From the NCBI GenBank assembly GCA_007449985.2, contig VIIQ02000689.1:248001-312000 (forward strand): a DNA stretch of 64,000 nt, read 5' to 3'. How positions within the stretch are numbered: the first letter of the stretch is position 1; every line of letters starts with the position of its first letter. The translations under genes were made by a program, and so were the position numbers. Positions 1-11,741 of this stretch are shown here, piece after piece. Source of the DNA: Desmodesmus armatus. Taxonomy: Eukaryota; Chlorophyta; Chlorophyceae; Sphaeropleales; Scenedesmaceae. The notes below the pieces were generated by a model that worked only from the letters and a program-made list of their open reading frames with translations, was not told the origin of the DNA and made no database searches.

Positions 1-269
1 CACCTATCCTAGGAGGTGTCCAGTGCCCGAACCAAAAAAGCATGCGAGTTGAACCCACACACCTCCTCGGTGGTGCTACAGCGACTCAGCGCAGCGCGAC
101 CATGCACACCCGGCCAGTATTCACTGGCCGCCCCGATAACAGACGGAATCTAAACACAGACATCGATAGACAGATTGAAGTGGCATGAAAGGACCAGCAT
201 ACCACCCTGCCAGCTGCAACTGCTTTACTGATGCTGCACACTGCTGCGCATTGGAGCTCCCTGCACTGC

Positions 270-437
270 ACCATGCAGGCCACAACGGGTGAAACCATGC
301 AGGCCACAACGGGTAAAACCATGCAGGCCACAACGGGTAAAACCATGCAGGCCACAACGGCTAAAACCATGCAGGCCACAACGGCCAAAACCATGCAGGC
401 CACAACGGCTAAAACCATGCAGGCCGCAACGGCCAAC
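270..437. repeat. 24-bp minisatellite, 7 copies
   Basis: Seven head-to-tail copies of a 24-base unit (accatgcaggccacaacggg plus 4 variable bases) start at 270, 294, 318, 342, 366, 390 and 414. The unit length is a multiple of three and lacks stops in several frames, so it reads as an 8-residue repeat (MQATTGKT) on the + strand and as a hydrophobic repeat on the - strand. No start context, splice sites or non-repeat coding sequence supports translation. Confidence 0.9.
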
Positions 438-1165
438 AGGCACTTTGATGAGATGCACTCAGCCAACGAGCTGCTGCCCCCAGCTGAGGTCACCATGCAC
501 AAAAAAAATTGCCAGCAATCCGCCTCAGTCTCCAAACTCACCGCAACACCGTCACATGTCGAAAAGCAACTGCTCCAGGTGGTGTGCGCCAACTACACAT
601 AGTGGATCCCAGCACAAATCCTGATTGCACATGCGTATGTGTCACAACGTCACCCTGGTAGTATCCCATTCACTGTCGCTGGCACTGACAACACAAACTT
701 CATATGAGCTGTCAAACACGCCTTTGTGCTCTACATAAGCTGCCGCCCCCTCATACTTACCTTCCGCCACTAATCCTCAACATCCCAGGAGGCGTGTCAG
801 GCTCGTCTGAGTCCAGCACAGTGCTGTCCACCTGTGCTATGGATCCGCCTGCTGCCGCGCCAGCAGCAGATGCTGAGCGTCTTCGTCGCGCTCGCTTGCA
901 CGATCGCTGATTCTGTGCTCTTTTTGGTATTCAAAACACTCGCGTCCGACCGTTCTTTCGATGGGGATGGACTGGAAATGGTGTGCAGGATGCGGATTGC
1001 CTCAACATGAGGGGGTTGCCGAGATTGCAATCTGCTTGTGTGGCTGGCGAGTGTTGTCATCGTTGGACTTTTTCCTGTCAGGCTTTGCGTGGGCGACATA
1101 CGCCCAAAAAGTCCACTACAGCATACAAATGATCCTTGGGATTGAAAGCCGCCGTCTGGTGCACC
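438..1165. other. No gene seen
   Basis: I see no exon with family signature or good splice context here. Confidence 0.5.
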
Positions 1166-1383
1166 ATGCGGCAGCGTGCGATCAACACAGAAGTGATCAA
1201 TGCCCCCCGGTTGCGCAAAATGCACTAGCTCCTACTGGATATTCAGCTGGTGTCCTTTCTATTGTACCACCAACACCAGCGCTCCACCCCGGCACAGTTG
1301 GAGCATATGTTGGCCACCTTGCAGGAGGGGGAGCGGCACGGCCAGCTGCCTGCCAGCAGCAAAAGGGGATTGCTTGAGTGCAG
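1166..1383 (+). pseudogene. Coding-like fragment with in-frame stop
   Basis: From the ATG at 1166 the frame gives a plausible basic/helical protein (begins MRQRAINTEVINAPRLRKMH), hits TAG at 1226-1228, then continues open in the same frame (LLLDIQLVSFLLYHQHQ, then PAQLEHMLATLQEGERHGQL) to a GT donor after 1383. The composition is much more protein-like than the surroundings, which suggests an exon of a decayed gene or mobile element. I do not recognise the family. An assembly error at the TAG is an alternative. Confidence 0.3.
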
Positions 1384-2021
1384 GTGTGTGGTCATTGAGT
1401 GCATGGTGTACCTATAAGTTGATGGTTTGCGCGGCCCCTCCGCGTGACAGAACATACCACCCCCAATGTCTGTGCCATGTGAGGGGGGCCATGACCACAT
1501 TGAATACCTGTCACAAGTGCTTTAGCGGGGGTTTACCCGGTGTACTCAAGTGTAGCATTAGGATCATCTCGTGTTGCTAAGGCTGCATGCCATGCGCAAA
1601 TGCGCTCAATATGCTGGCGTACGCACTCCAGCGTACTCCAGCCACTAGCCCGGCACCCCCCTTGGTGCAGTATTCGAAGCCCCCTTGGTGCATTTTGTGT
1701 CACAGGTACCAAGGGCCTTCACCAAGGGGTCAGTACAAGGCTCTGCAGCAGTGTGAACTTCTGGGGGTGGCTTCACAACCAAGAGCGTGGTAGACTGTTG
1801 CTCACTCAGGCATAGGTGGCCAAGACGCAGGCCTAGTTCATGTAAACCTGCTTATGTGCTAGCCTTATATCATCTGCCAGTGGCTGCAGGCTTCATTGCT
1901 TGTTAGGGCTGACAGCCTCAGTGGCATTGGGCTAGCACAGGAGCAGTTTGCTTGTTGAACTTCACTGAGAAACCGCTGTGACCAAAAACAAACTGCTGGC
2001 TAAACCCTAAACCCTTAACAC

Positions 2022-2135
2022 GCTGCTACGCCCTGCCCACACCCCACGCAGGCTGCGCCGCCTTGTCCAAAGCCCGCGCTGATCCTCAATGTGCTGCTAC
2101 GCCCTGCCCACACTCCTTGCAGGCTGCGCCGCCTG
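2022..2135 (+). repeat. 70-bp-spaced duplication of an intron-exon boundary
   Basis: Positions 2022-2065 and 2092-2135 are near-identical and each contains a CAG acceptor followed by gctgcgccgcct, the start of the first recognisable ERCC8 exon. The second copy is the one that continues into ERCC8 coding sequence. Just upstream (about 2001-2016) is a short telomere-like taaaccctaaaccctta. Confidence 0.7.
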
Positions 2136-5100
2136 GCCTTGAGCCGCACAGTGACTGTGTCTCCAAGCCAGCTGGGTGGCATCCGCTGGATGGACCTGGA
2201 CCCTGTGGAGCAGCGCTACCTCATGACAGCAGCAGCAGACTGCACCCTCGAGGCCTTTGATGTCCTGGTGAGGCAGCAGTGGTGTCTCTTGCATGCAGGG
2301 GGCTGTCTCTTCAGAGTGGTGACAGCACACAGCCGGCGTGAGCAGCAGCCGCAGCAGTTGCACGCATGGTCCTCGGCTCTGCATACATCCCTGGGGGCCC
2401 TATGTTGCGCAGATTGTCGACGCGCATCACATACAGCAACAGTCGGGCAGCGCACATCGCATGTCCCTGCATTGCACCAAGCTGGTGTAAATGGCGCCTT
2501 AGCCCAATTTGACTACTTTACTCTGTTTACACACCACTGCTGTGCTGCTGCCCCTGCGCCGCCCTTGCAGGGTGCTGATGATGGTGGGGGTCACCAGCCC
2601 GTGGAGCTGCTGCCACTCTTTACAGTCAAACGGGGGACACCAGCAGCACACAAGTACCAGGTCCGGTGGGCACGCTGCCTGGCTCAATAGACCTAACCTT
2701 TCTGCACAGACACCTGCCGCTGTATGTCTGCCGTTGCATAATCAAGTGGCACACGCTTAGGAACCACTCCCACAGCCACGAGCAGAAATTTCCAGTGTTG
2801 CCGACATGCTCTGCTTTGGTCTTGCTTCATTCTTGGGGCAGTTTTGAACAAGCTGTAGTGTGATGTGCATGCTTGCAGGTCACATGTGTCGCGTGGTACC
2901 CTGTTGACACTGGCCTGTTTGTGACAGGCTCTGCTGACAAGGAAGTCAAAGTGTGGGACACCAACACGTGAGTGATCAGGCATGTGGCTACCTTTTTGGA
3001 CCAAAGAGATCATCAAACGTGGAGCGTACCGCCCAGCAGTGAAAAATCCACTTGTACCCCCCCCCCCCCCCCCCCTCAGTGTGGTGCCACCGAGCCCCAG
3101 CCAAGCTCCAGCCCTTTGTGAGAACAGCTAGGCATCAGGGATTAAGTCCCTGATCAGTGCCCACCACCGTTATCGAGGTGACAGCATAACTCCCCACATG
3201 CGTCCCAGCCCGTCAGTGTCTGCCCGGCAACCACTTTGTGTGTGACAGCCTGCCGAACTGTGACTGTGACTGTGGCACAGTCACCTCCGGGTGGTGCATG
3301 CTAGCAGCCTGATCACTCACCCTTCTGGCTGGCTGGCAGGCTGGCTGACTTTCAAGTGCTGTACGCCCCTTGCGCCGGATCACGTTGACCTTCCACACGG
3401 CACACCCAGGCACAGCTCGTGCCACCCCATGCGCTGCCGTGTGTTGACCTTGCCTGTCTCTTCATGTCCGCCTGCCATCTCCTTGATACAGTGGATGGCT
3501 GGCATCAGCTCTTTAGCTTCATAGCTACAGGTGTAACTTTGTTTGTTGTTGTTTTGATGGCTGCAGGCTGCAGGTTGCATGCAGCTTTGCCTGTGCTGAC
3601 AAGGTACTGGCGGTTGGCATGTCCAACTGTGCCACTAGTCACGCCCTCATTGCTGTGGGTGACAAGCAGCAAGGGCTCGTGCTGGCCGACATAGCGTCAG
3701 GGGCCTTCACACACACGCTGGACGGGCATAGGTGGGTTCACACGATCTTGGGCATGGGTTGATCGAGGAGATAGGGCCTGCTGATTGTTGCTGTTGTGGC
3801 CAGTTGCTCCTTTGTAATGTCCGCACTGTCCCATGGATTGTCGCCCTTGCTCGATGAAGTTGATGGCTTTTGCAAACCCAGACGCACCCCCCGCGCAGCC
3901 CTGCACATGCTGTCCGTGTGCAGGAAGGGTGCCTTGTGCATCTGTTGGTTGGGCACGTTTCTGAATCAGTCTGTACTGTTCCAAAGGTTGTTCTTTTCGC
4001 ATAGACCAAAGCCCCACACCGTCCTGCGCATCATGCACAGATATGATATCCCTGTGCATGTCTGCGCAGGAATGGCGCCTGGTGCATCTGTTGGTCCCGC
4101 AGCAACGAATACCAACTGTTCTCAGGTGATGGCAGTGGTGCTGTCAGGCTCTGGGATATACGGCGGTCCGGCTGCCGGGCAGTCTTAGACTTGAACACCA
4201 CCCAGCGCCCCCGCAGGCCCACAGCAGCAGCCAGCACACCCGTGATCCCAGGTGCAGCAGCAGCCCGCAAACGGTCTCGATCGCAGACCGATGGATCGCT
4301 CCATCAGCACCATGCTGGGACATCGGGGATGTCCGGGTATGAGGATGGCTGTAGCAGCAGGACAGCAGGAGCAGCGGTAGCGCACGAAGGGGCTGTCACC
4401 GGCTTGCTGGCCACTCAGGATGGATTGAGCCTCATTTCTGCTGGCACCGATCACCGAGTGCGCCTGTGGGATGCAGGTGGGCGCAGAGCTCAGCGCGTAC
4501 TCATGCATGCATGTCAGCAGTCCGCTTGCTGGGTTCAGCTTGTCTTGAGCACTAGGGATGTATACTGGTTGTCTGCTGCTTTGCCAGGTTGCCGCTAACT
4601 ATAGTACTAGTACTAGTTCACTAGTGCAGGCACCAGTAGTGGCTGACGTCCAGATAGGGTCTAGCAATGCCGTCCCCGCCGTCACACAACCTTGGCCTGT
4701 GCAGCAGCGGTTGGTGGTCTGGGCTCTCTCCAGGTGCTCAATTGCAGTAATGTTTACGGTGTAACGTAACTTGAAAGATTGTATGTTTCCAAGGCCTGTT
4801 TCTGCCTGCAGGCTTCCTTCACCACCAGTTGGTTCACTACAGCAGTACCTTCAACCGCGGCTCTTTCCCCAAGCGCATGAGCAGCACTCCCGATGGAAGG
4901 GTGCTGTTCAACCCCAGAGGCAGTGACATACAGGTCAGCACAGCTCAAGACTGAGTTGCAGGAAGACAGCATGGCTGTTCCTTGCACAGAGTGCTGGCTG
5001 TGGGTGTGGGTGGGTGGATGCTGTGCACTGCGACGAGAGTGCTGTGAGAAGCAACACTTGCGGCTGGCCCCCTGCATTCCCAATGTGCATTCAGCACAAA

Positions 5101-5720
5101 TTGTTCTCGCTTTGCTTGTGTTGACGAATACAGATCATGCAGGGTTGGACGCTGACCGGCCGGAGGTGCACTGTCACCACGTCCCAGTTGCCACTCCCGC
5201 CTTGTGCTACCAAAGGCTACCCTCAAAAGGCATATCTGTCTCTGCTGTGGCTACAGGTGTTACACGTAGTAACAATAGCCAGAGTACAGGCTGCACTCAC
5301 AATATTCTTCTTCTGTAATCGCTCTGGCTGCAGGTGTTTGATGTAGCCACTGGACAGGAGCTGACGCTCCTCAGTCAAGGACACTATGACACCATTACAT
5401 GCTGTGCTTACTCACCCATCACCGGCCACCTCTGGTCAGCTGGCCTGGATGGTGCGATCCTGGCCTGGGGCCCAAAAACCCTACCTGAAACCCCTCCAAT
5501 CCATACAGCAAACCACTACCTGGACGATTGGCTTGCCTCTGCAACGGCCGGCAGGGGTCGTCAGCGGCACCAGGGGGTAGATGGCAGCAGTGGTGCGGCG
5601 GCAGCAGCGGCAGTTGGTGGCGGTGGCGGCAGTTGCCGTGCTGTGGGGAAAGCTGCGCTGCCTGATGTTGACTTCTGGTCGGATGATGACGAGCTGTTGG
5701 TTGGTGGATGGGGTGGCTGA
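2123..5720 (+). CDS. CSA/ERCC8-like WD40 repair protein
   Basis: WD40 substrate receptor of the CUL4-DDB1 ubiquitin ligase that acts in transcription-coupled nucleotide excision repair in the nucleus. Exons: 2123-2267, 2571-2660, 2879-2967, 3340-3355, 3574-3731, 4070-4476, 4812-4933, 5334-5720; all phases agree and give 470 residues plus a missing short first exon (the first exon shown begins in phase 2). Diagnostic stretches: [84 protein letters not shown] and the acidic C-terminus DFWSDDDE. Each matches the order of human CSA. A Ser/Arg/Ala-rich insert of roughly 60 residues follows the WDIRRSGC blade. The 16-nt exon at 3340-3355 is inferred from phase and homology. The start codon was not found upstream. 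Confidence 0.85.
3057..3075. repeat. Poly-C tract in ERCC8 intron
   Basis: Nineteen consecutive C in the intron between exons 3 and 4; likely length-variable. Confidence 0.9.
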
Positions 5721-7135
5721 GCAGCACAGAGGTGGTATGAAAGCAGACACAGAGGGACGTGTCTGCCTGGCTCAAAGGCAAGGCCAGTCTGTCAGTCAGG
5801 CTATGTCGTTCTCTCTCTTGACTCTCATGTCTCTGTGACAGCCTGACCCCGGGCGATGGCAACAGAATTTTTGGGAGGATGGCTCAATGACAGCAAGGTG
5901 TGATGCAGTGGGCCGCCAGGGTGTGCAGGTGAGGGGCAAATGGGCGGGCTGGTGTGTCAGACATGTGGTAACTGCACACATGTGTGCATGCATAGAGTAA
6001 AGCTTTGAGTACTCAGGTGGTCAGCTTCAAAGTTTGTCTCTACCAGCCTGAACTGATAGCTGACATGCCTGATGCATGCATCACCCCAACTGCAGTGGCA
6101 CTGTTGCCTGCAGATGCACTTACAGCAGGCACAGCGCACATCAACACCAACCTGGTTTCGGCGTCCCTCGCGCTAATCAACAACCGCCCCTCCTGCTGCT
6201 TGTGCTGTTCCCCTTTTTTGCAGTGCTTGCTGTGTGGAAGGGACATGGTGTCCGGTGTGCAGTGACTGCAGAGCAACATGCTGACGAGTGGAGGCTTGAT
6301 TGGCAGGTTCTGGCTGGGATGGATTGTCCCTGCTCATGTGTGCAGTGCCACATGCTGTGTGTAGACACAGGAAGTGCACAGCTGCACAGTGTTGTTATTG
6401 TAACCAGAAGGCACTGCACAGTTACATTATTACCACGCTGGGTGCCCCCTTCCAGCTGAGCACTGGCTGCGCAACTTTCAACCTTGGAAGAGTTTGCCCA
6501 GCAGGTGTAGTAGCTGACGGGGCTTTGGTCTCTCCCCGGACGGCAGCACTGTACTCAGGGCACCCCCCCTGAAGCGGTCCCAGCTGCCTGGGGTTTGACC
6601 CGTGCAATGATCCGTGTGGTCAGCACAGTGCGTGTCCAGACATCAAAATGCAAATGACTCAGGGTATCCCTGGTGAGGCTAGCGCCTGCAGGCCCAGCTG
6701 GGCGCCACTCGCCGCTTCACTCAGGGCTGACTCAGACAGTGAGTCACTGAGGTGTGACTGCTCAGTCCTCAATGTCACCCCCCGGGGTCTTAGGTTTGCG
6801 GTGGACCCCTGGCACCGCTTAGTAATGCCTGGTATGAAACTTTGCTGTGAAGACCACGAGTCAATATACAACATAGCTCACTGCAGTCAACAAAACCTCT
6901 TTCAGGTAAAAGCTCAGGCAGAGCTGCTTCCTGTACCTGATCTTGCTGGGTGAGTGCTTCATTGTAATCGTTATTTTGGTGTTTGTCTGGTGTTTTGCTA
7001 TGCGACGCTGACACCAATAGGTACAACATACCACGTGGACGATCTTGACCGATGATCAGTGAATTCTATCAAGATGTGGTGCGGCTTGGCGAAAGACCAG
7101 AAAGCCACAAGCAGTCAAGTCATTGAAACAACGTT
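5721..7135. other. Intergenic, no gene seen
   Basis: This stretch lies between the ERCC8 stop and the TRMO start codon. No exon-like segment with recognisable protein signature was found on either strand. Confidence 0.5.
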
Positions 7136-10100
7136 ATGGAGACCGGAAAGGCCCTCCTCCTGCTGTCATCACTCACTGCTGCTGCGGGTGCTGCTGCTGG
7201 ATGGTTCTTAGGCTGCAGAGCCAGCAGTACAGCTTTCAAACAGCTGCAGGTTCGTTGTCAAACAGTGCAGGGTATGCTGCTGCTGGTGCACCCCACTGTG
7301 TATGTATGGCGCACGCGTCTAGGCCCTGGGTCTCTGCATGTTACTGACACATGACTGTTGTGGCCTGTGGAAAGCAGGAGGCTGTGGCCCATGAACAGGC
7401 CAAACGAGCAGCTGACAGGGCAGGCCGTATCAGAGCGGAGCAGAGGCTTAAGCAGCTGAACCTACAGCTTGCCCAGCTGGCAGCAGTGTCCCAGGTGTCA
7501 ACATATGCTGCAACTGTTGAAGGCAACCAGGCAGCTGATGTGCAGCAGCAGATACCTGTCTACCCGTTTGCACCTATTGGCACGCTGAAGTCCTGCTTCA
7601 ATGACAGGTACGTGCCAGGCACAAAGCCGGCACCCTTTTGCCCTCACGGTGCTTGAGTGAGACAAGGGCTTTGAAGTGGTATGGCTGTGCATGTGCCTTG
7701 CTGCTGCTGTTCAGCTGACTGCACTGGCAGTTGGCAGCAAGCAATGTATGATGCAGCATATGACCTTGCTGGTGGTTGTGGCAATGGCTAGGTCTGCCGC
7801 CCAAGCTGCTGTTACACGCTGCACTCACAAAAGATGATGTGGCTTGAGATTTCGCCGCCCTGGCCAACCTATGCCCTGCACTGAAGCTCTGTGCTGTTTT
7901 GTTCTGCCCCCTTGTTCCTGCAGGAGAGGCACTCCCCGGCAGCCTCACCTAGTGCCTGATGCAAGGGCAGCGCTGCAGCTTGTGTCAGGTGTGCCTGCGG
8001 CCTGCCTGCGAGGCCTGGAGGGCTTTTCTCACTGCTGGGTGCTGTACGTCTTCCACGAAAACACAGGTGTGACCAACAGCCTGCCTCGTTCAGCTCACCT
8101 TGCCAGCAGAGTCTAGCTATGCACAGCCTGTTATCCACTGATGTGTACCAGTTGTCAATCTTCTTCTTCTTCTAGCCTGGCAGAGTCTAGCGAGTCCTCA
8201 CAAACGACCCATGACATCTTGGTGTGTGTGCAATTTTGTTTTAAAACATGTAATATGCTGAGGCTGACCCATCACATATGTGTGTATGTTTTTGTATGTA
8301 TCGTGTGCTGGAGCAGACCTGGCAAAGTTGCTAGCCTCCAGGGCCGAGACAGCAGCCGGCCGCAGTGGCAGCGGTGGGAGCGGCAGCAGCCAGATCAAGG
8401 CACTGGTCAGCGTGCCTCGACTCAACGGCGGGAAGATGGGTGTGCTGGCCACACGCAGCCCCCACAGACCCGTACCTATTGGCCTCAGCACTGCTAAGGT
8501 AGGGACACTGTTGAGGTAGGGTCACCTGAATGGTAATGGACAAGCTATGGTGCAACTTTGCCATTGCTGTGTGCTCCTTTTGCCCAAGCAGCCTTTTGCC
8601 TGACTGCGTCGGGTCGATGGGTGTACTGGCCACACGCAGCCCCCACAGGCCCGTGCCTATCGGCCTCAGCACTGCTAAGGTAGGGACACTGGCAGCAGTG
8701 CTGCTTCTGAAGGGTTCAAGCTCCCGGGGTACAAGCTGCTGTACCCTGAGGCTGTGGCAGCAAGAAAAAAAGTTGGAAAAAAAGTTGAACTACAAGCAGG
8801 GCTGGTGAAGCACCCTGAGGCTGTCAGCATGGCAATGGGCATACAGATGCTGCCACAGGAGCTGGTGCGTCATTGCCGTGTGCTCCTTTTGCCCAAGCAG
8901 CCTTCAGCCTGAGTGCTTCACCTTCCTCCCCTGCCTGTCTGCTTCACCCACCTCCCTTTGCCTGGCTACATATCGTATCCGTTGATGCTGCTGCTAGTGT
9001 GCTGGTGCTGGGTGGAGTAGATGTTGTGGATTGCTCCTACATTTTGAAACATGCTTCAGTTTGCCGCCTGCCTCTGCCTGTCTGCAGATTGTGTCTGTTG
9101 ATGCTGCTGCTGGTGTGCTAGTGCTGAGTGGAGTGGATGTCGTGGACGGATCACCTGTGCTGGACATCAAACCCTACGTGCCTTTCTCTGATGCAGTGGC
9201 AGACGCAACAGCACCAGACTGGGTCACGGTGAGCTATGTTTCTTTTAGTAACAATAACAGTTACAGTAACAGTTTTTTTCCAGGTTTCACCAGCGGGGGG
9301 GGGGGGAGCACTCCCGCTGGCTGGCCACACACAGCGCAATCATGCAAAAATAATTGCCGTGGGCCCGGCAGTGAAATACGCCAAACACCCCTACCCCAGG
9401 AGCTGCCCATTGCCCGGACCATAAGCATGGGAGTTGCAGCTGTATGCTTGGCATTGGGCATATTGTACTGCACCGCAGCCACGGAATGTGGAACAAAAAG
9501 CAGCAGTGGAGCTGGGCGCTTGTTTCTCATGTTGCGCTGTTGCTGTGCAGTGTTGAGCGCTGTGCTGTGCTGTGCTGTGCTTTGCAGGCAGCAGCTGATG
9601 AGGAACCCCTTGCCCTGTCAGGTGTGACCATTGCTCCTGCAGCAGAACAGGCGATAAGGCAGGCTTGGAAGGTACAGCAGCACAATTCACTCTACAAGTC
9701 ACCAGACCAGCTCATCAGTCTCGTGCAGCAGGTAGGTGAATGCATGTTTGTTTGCTGCAGTGAAAGCAATGTTTTTCCATCCACAATGGCAACTTGTACT
9801 GTGTGAGAGCTCCTGGGTTGGACTCCCCAGTGTCCTGGCTTACAAGAGGGCGTACAATGCTGCCGCATGGTGCAGCAGACAACTCAATACGTGTCAAAGT
9901 GCAGCAGGCCAATGATCGCACCTTCCGTTGTACTTGCTTTCTCAATTTGGCCACTGACCAATGCTGCAAAGCACTAGTAGGCACTTGTGTTACGATCTTT
10001 GGTCTGCCTCTCAAGCTGCCCTCGAGATATTGTCACAACATTGCTTGTAATACGCCCTGCGATGAGATGCTTGGCAACCCGCAACAGTGCCCTGCTCTGG

Positions 10101-10578
10101 CACAAAGTGCCCTCTGCAGGCTTGATGGCATCCCCCACTTAACCTCAGGCTCTGTGTCTCTCCTGCGCAGGTGTTGAGCAGAGACATCCGCTCCCTGCAC
10201 CAACGCATGGCCGTGGCACCTGTGGCAAGCATCCACCACTACCAGCAGCAACAGCAGCAGCAGGGTGCAGCACAACAGCCGCCACAGCCGCCGCACAATC
10301 ACCAGCCTCCGCAGCAGCAGCAGCAGCAGCACCCCAGCGTGGCCACTTCCATGGCCACCCCTCAGCAACCAGCTGATGCTGCCGCTGTCCTGGGGCACAA
10401 GGAGGAGCAGCCACAAAAGGCCCAGCAGTCACATCAAGCGGATGCAATTTTGCAACAGCCACAGCAGTCACCGCAGTACACTGTCACCCTAGATGGAGTG
10501 GAAGTGAGCTACGTGATAAACCCTGCCTCGGGGCATGTGACAGTGTCGGGAGCTGCGCCTGTGAAGGCGCCTGGCTGA
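7136..10578 (+). CDS. tRNA (adenine37-N6)-methyltransferase, TrmO/TRMO
   Basis: SAM-dependent enzyme that N6-methylates t6A at position 37 of tRNA. Exons: 7136-7249, 7378-7607, 7924-8066, 8317-8498, 9088-9228, 9588-9731, 10171-10578; all phases close, 453 residues. Start at ATG 7136 gives a hydrophobic N-terminal segment (LLLLSSLTAAAGAAAGWFLG), possibly an organelle or membrane signal. An Ala/Arg/Gln-rich helix (exon 2) follows, then the TrmO core: YPFAPIGTLKSCF, GTPRQPHLVPDARA, GLEGFSHCWVLYVFHEN, VPRLNGGKMGVLATRSPHRP, PIGLSTAK and GSPVLDIKPYVPF. The C-terminal region has AEQAIRQAW and DIRSLHQR, a Gln-rich linker, then YTVTLDGVEVSYVI. Partial copies of exons 4 and 5 sit in the introns. A TGTAA motif lies at 10638-10642. 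Confidence 0.88.
8435..8690 (+). repeat. Duplicated 3' half of TRMO exon 4 with donor
   Basis: 8435-8509 (exon 4 end plus GTAGGG donor) is repeated at 8616-8690, still encoding GVLATRSPHRPVPIGLSTAK and keeping the donor. The copies are 181 bp apart and differ by a few silent-type changes. The second copy has no obvious acceptor directly upstream. Confidence 0.85.
8561..8912 (+). repeat. Repeated intron segment in TRMO
   Basis: About 40 bases (tgtgctccttttgcccaagc core) at 8561-8601 recur at 8871-8912. Both are in the intron between exons 4 and 5. Confidence 0.75.
8972..9160 (+). repeat. Decayed upstream copy of TRMO exon 5
   Basis: 8972-9038 resembles the start of exon 5 (9088 onward): IVSVDAAASVLVLGGVDVVD versus IVSVDAAAGVLVLSGVDVVD. 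The upstream copy has CAT where the real exon has the CAG acceptor, so it is probably not spliced. Confidence 0.8.
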
Positions 10579-11741
10579 AATTGCAGGGTGGACAGCTGGT
10601 GGTTTGCAAGGCGCGGTGCGGGGCGCTGGTGTGCAGGTGTAAAGCATGGCGGTGCCTGTGGACGGACCATCACCGTCAACCAAGCAGTGGGCGTGACAGT
10701 AATTTTTGAACGGGCATCACTCTTTCGATTGAGGGACCAGGGTGCTGCTTAAGGCAAGGCGTCCCGTCCAAGCTCCGGCGCACGTCCCCCACATGTTGAA
10801 GTGGCGCCGGGAAGTTTGCCAGGTTTTGCCCTGGAGTCTGCCAGTTTGCTTGACAGCTACTCAGGGCAGGCAGCACTCATAACCATCAGGGATGGCAGAA
10901 AGGCAAAGTGATATTCCTCAAAGGGTGCGAGGCCAACTTGGCCTCCCATTGAATGGGAGGGATCCTATGGCATCACGATACTAATTGGCAAAGGGGGTGT
11001 ATTGAGAGCCTTTCTTTCTTTCCTTTTTATAGTTAGCAAACCTTGGCACATCATGCATACGCACACTGTTGGTGCACCCAGCATCTGTGCATCACTGCTG
11101 GGTGAGCATAGCAGGACTGGAGGGAGGGCACCATGCATTAGACTCTTCACAGCCTCAGCAGGCCACCAACGCTCTCCCACCACCACAGCCAAGCATGTCG
11201 GCGCAGTGCCATGCACCCGTATATGCAAGCTGTGGGGTTGGACACCTTCGCTGCCTAGGGCTTGTGCTCCCCCACCACCCCACCCCACCTCGCCCTCCTT
11301 GCTTGAACACAACTTGCACAACTCTCTAGAGAGACGAGATCTCGTCAGGGAGACGTAAGCAGTCAGCCCCTCCCGCCGTACCACCAACATCTCCACGTAC
11401 ACCCCACTGCCTAGGCCACATGCACCAAGCAACTCATGAGCACCACATTAGTCGTGTGGCTGCTTTGCCCCCTCAATGTGAGCGCATGTATGCAGGGGTT
11501 GCGAGGCTTGCTTTGCTGGGGAGGGACTGATGAGGGGGTCTCCAGGCCAACAGCACATGCAGTGGTCGGAATATCGTCATCAGCACTACTTGGTGTAAGC
11601 TTATACACTTGTAGGAACCAAATGCAAGGTTGCCGTCCCTATTTCACATTGGAACGGGGTTTGGGGTTCAGCTTCTAGAGGAGGCTGCACAGAGATGGGG
11701 CAATCTCCGGGATGCTGCATCAGCATTCATTTGTCAACAAA
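10579..11741. other. Intergenic, no gene seen
   Basis: Contains the TRMO 3' flank. A 12-bp palindrome acgagatctcgt lies near 11333. A 155-codon open frame on the - strand (10965-11432) has no recognisable domain and I do not call it. Confidence 0.45.

Noticed and set aside
9284..9424. A TRMO exon starting after the ttttttccag acceptor (VSPAGGGGALPLAGH)
   Set aside because: Joining exon 5 directly to 9588 keeps phase and gives the expected family sequence; the G12 run and frame make the extra exon unlikely.
10965..11432. 155-codon - strand open frame
   Set aside because: No domain, no splice or start context, composition like surrounding noncoding DNA.
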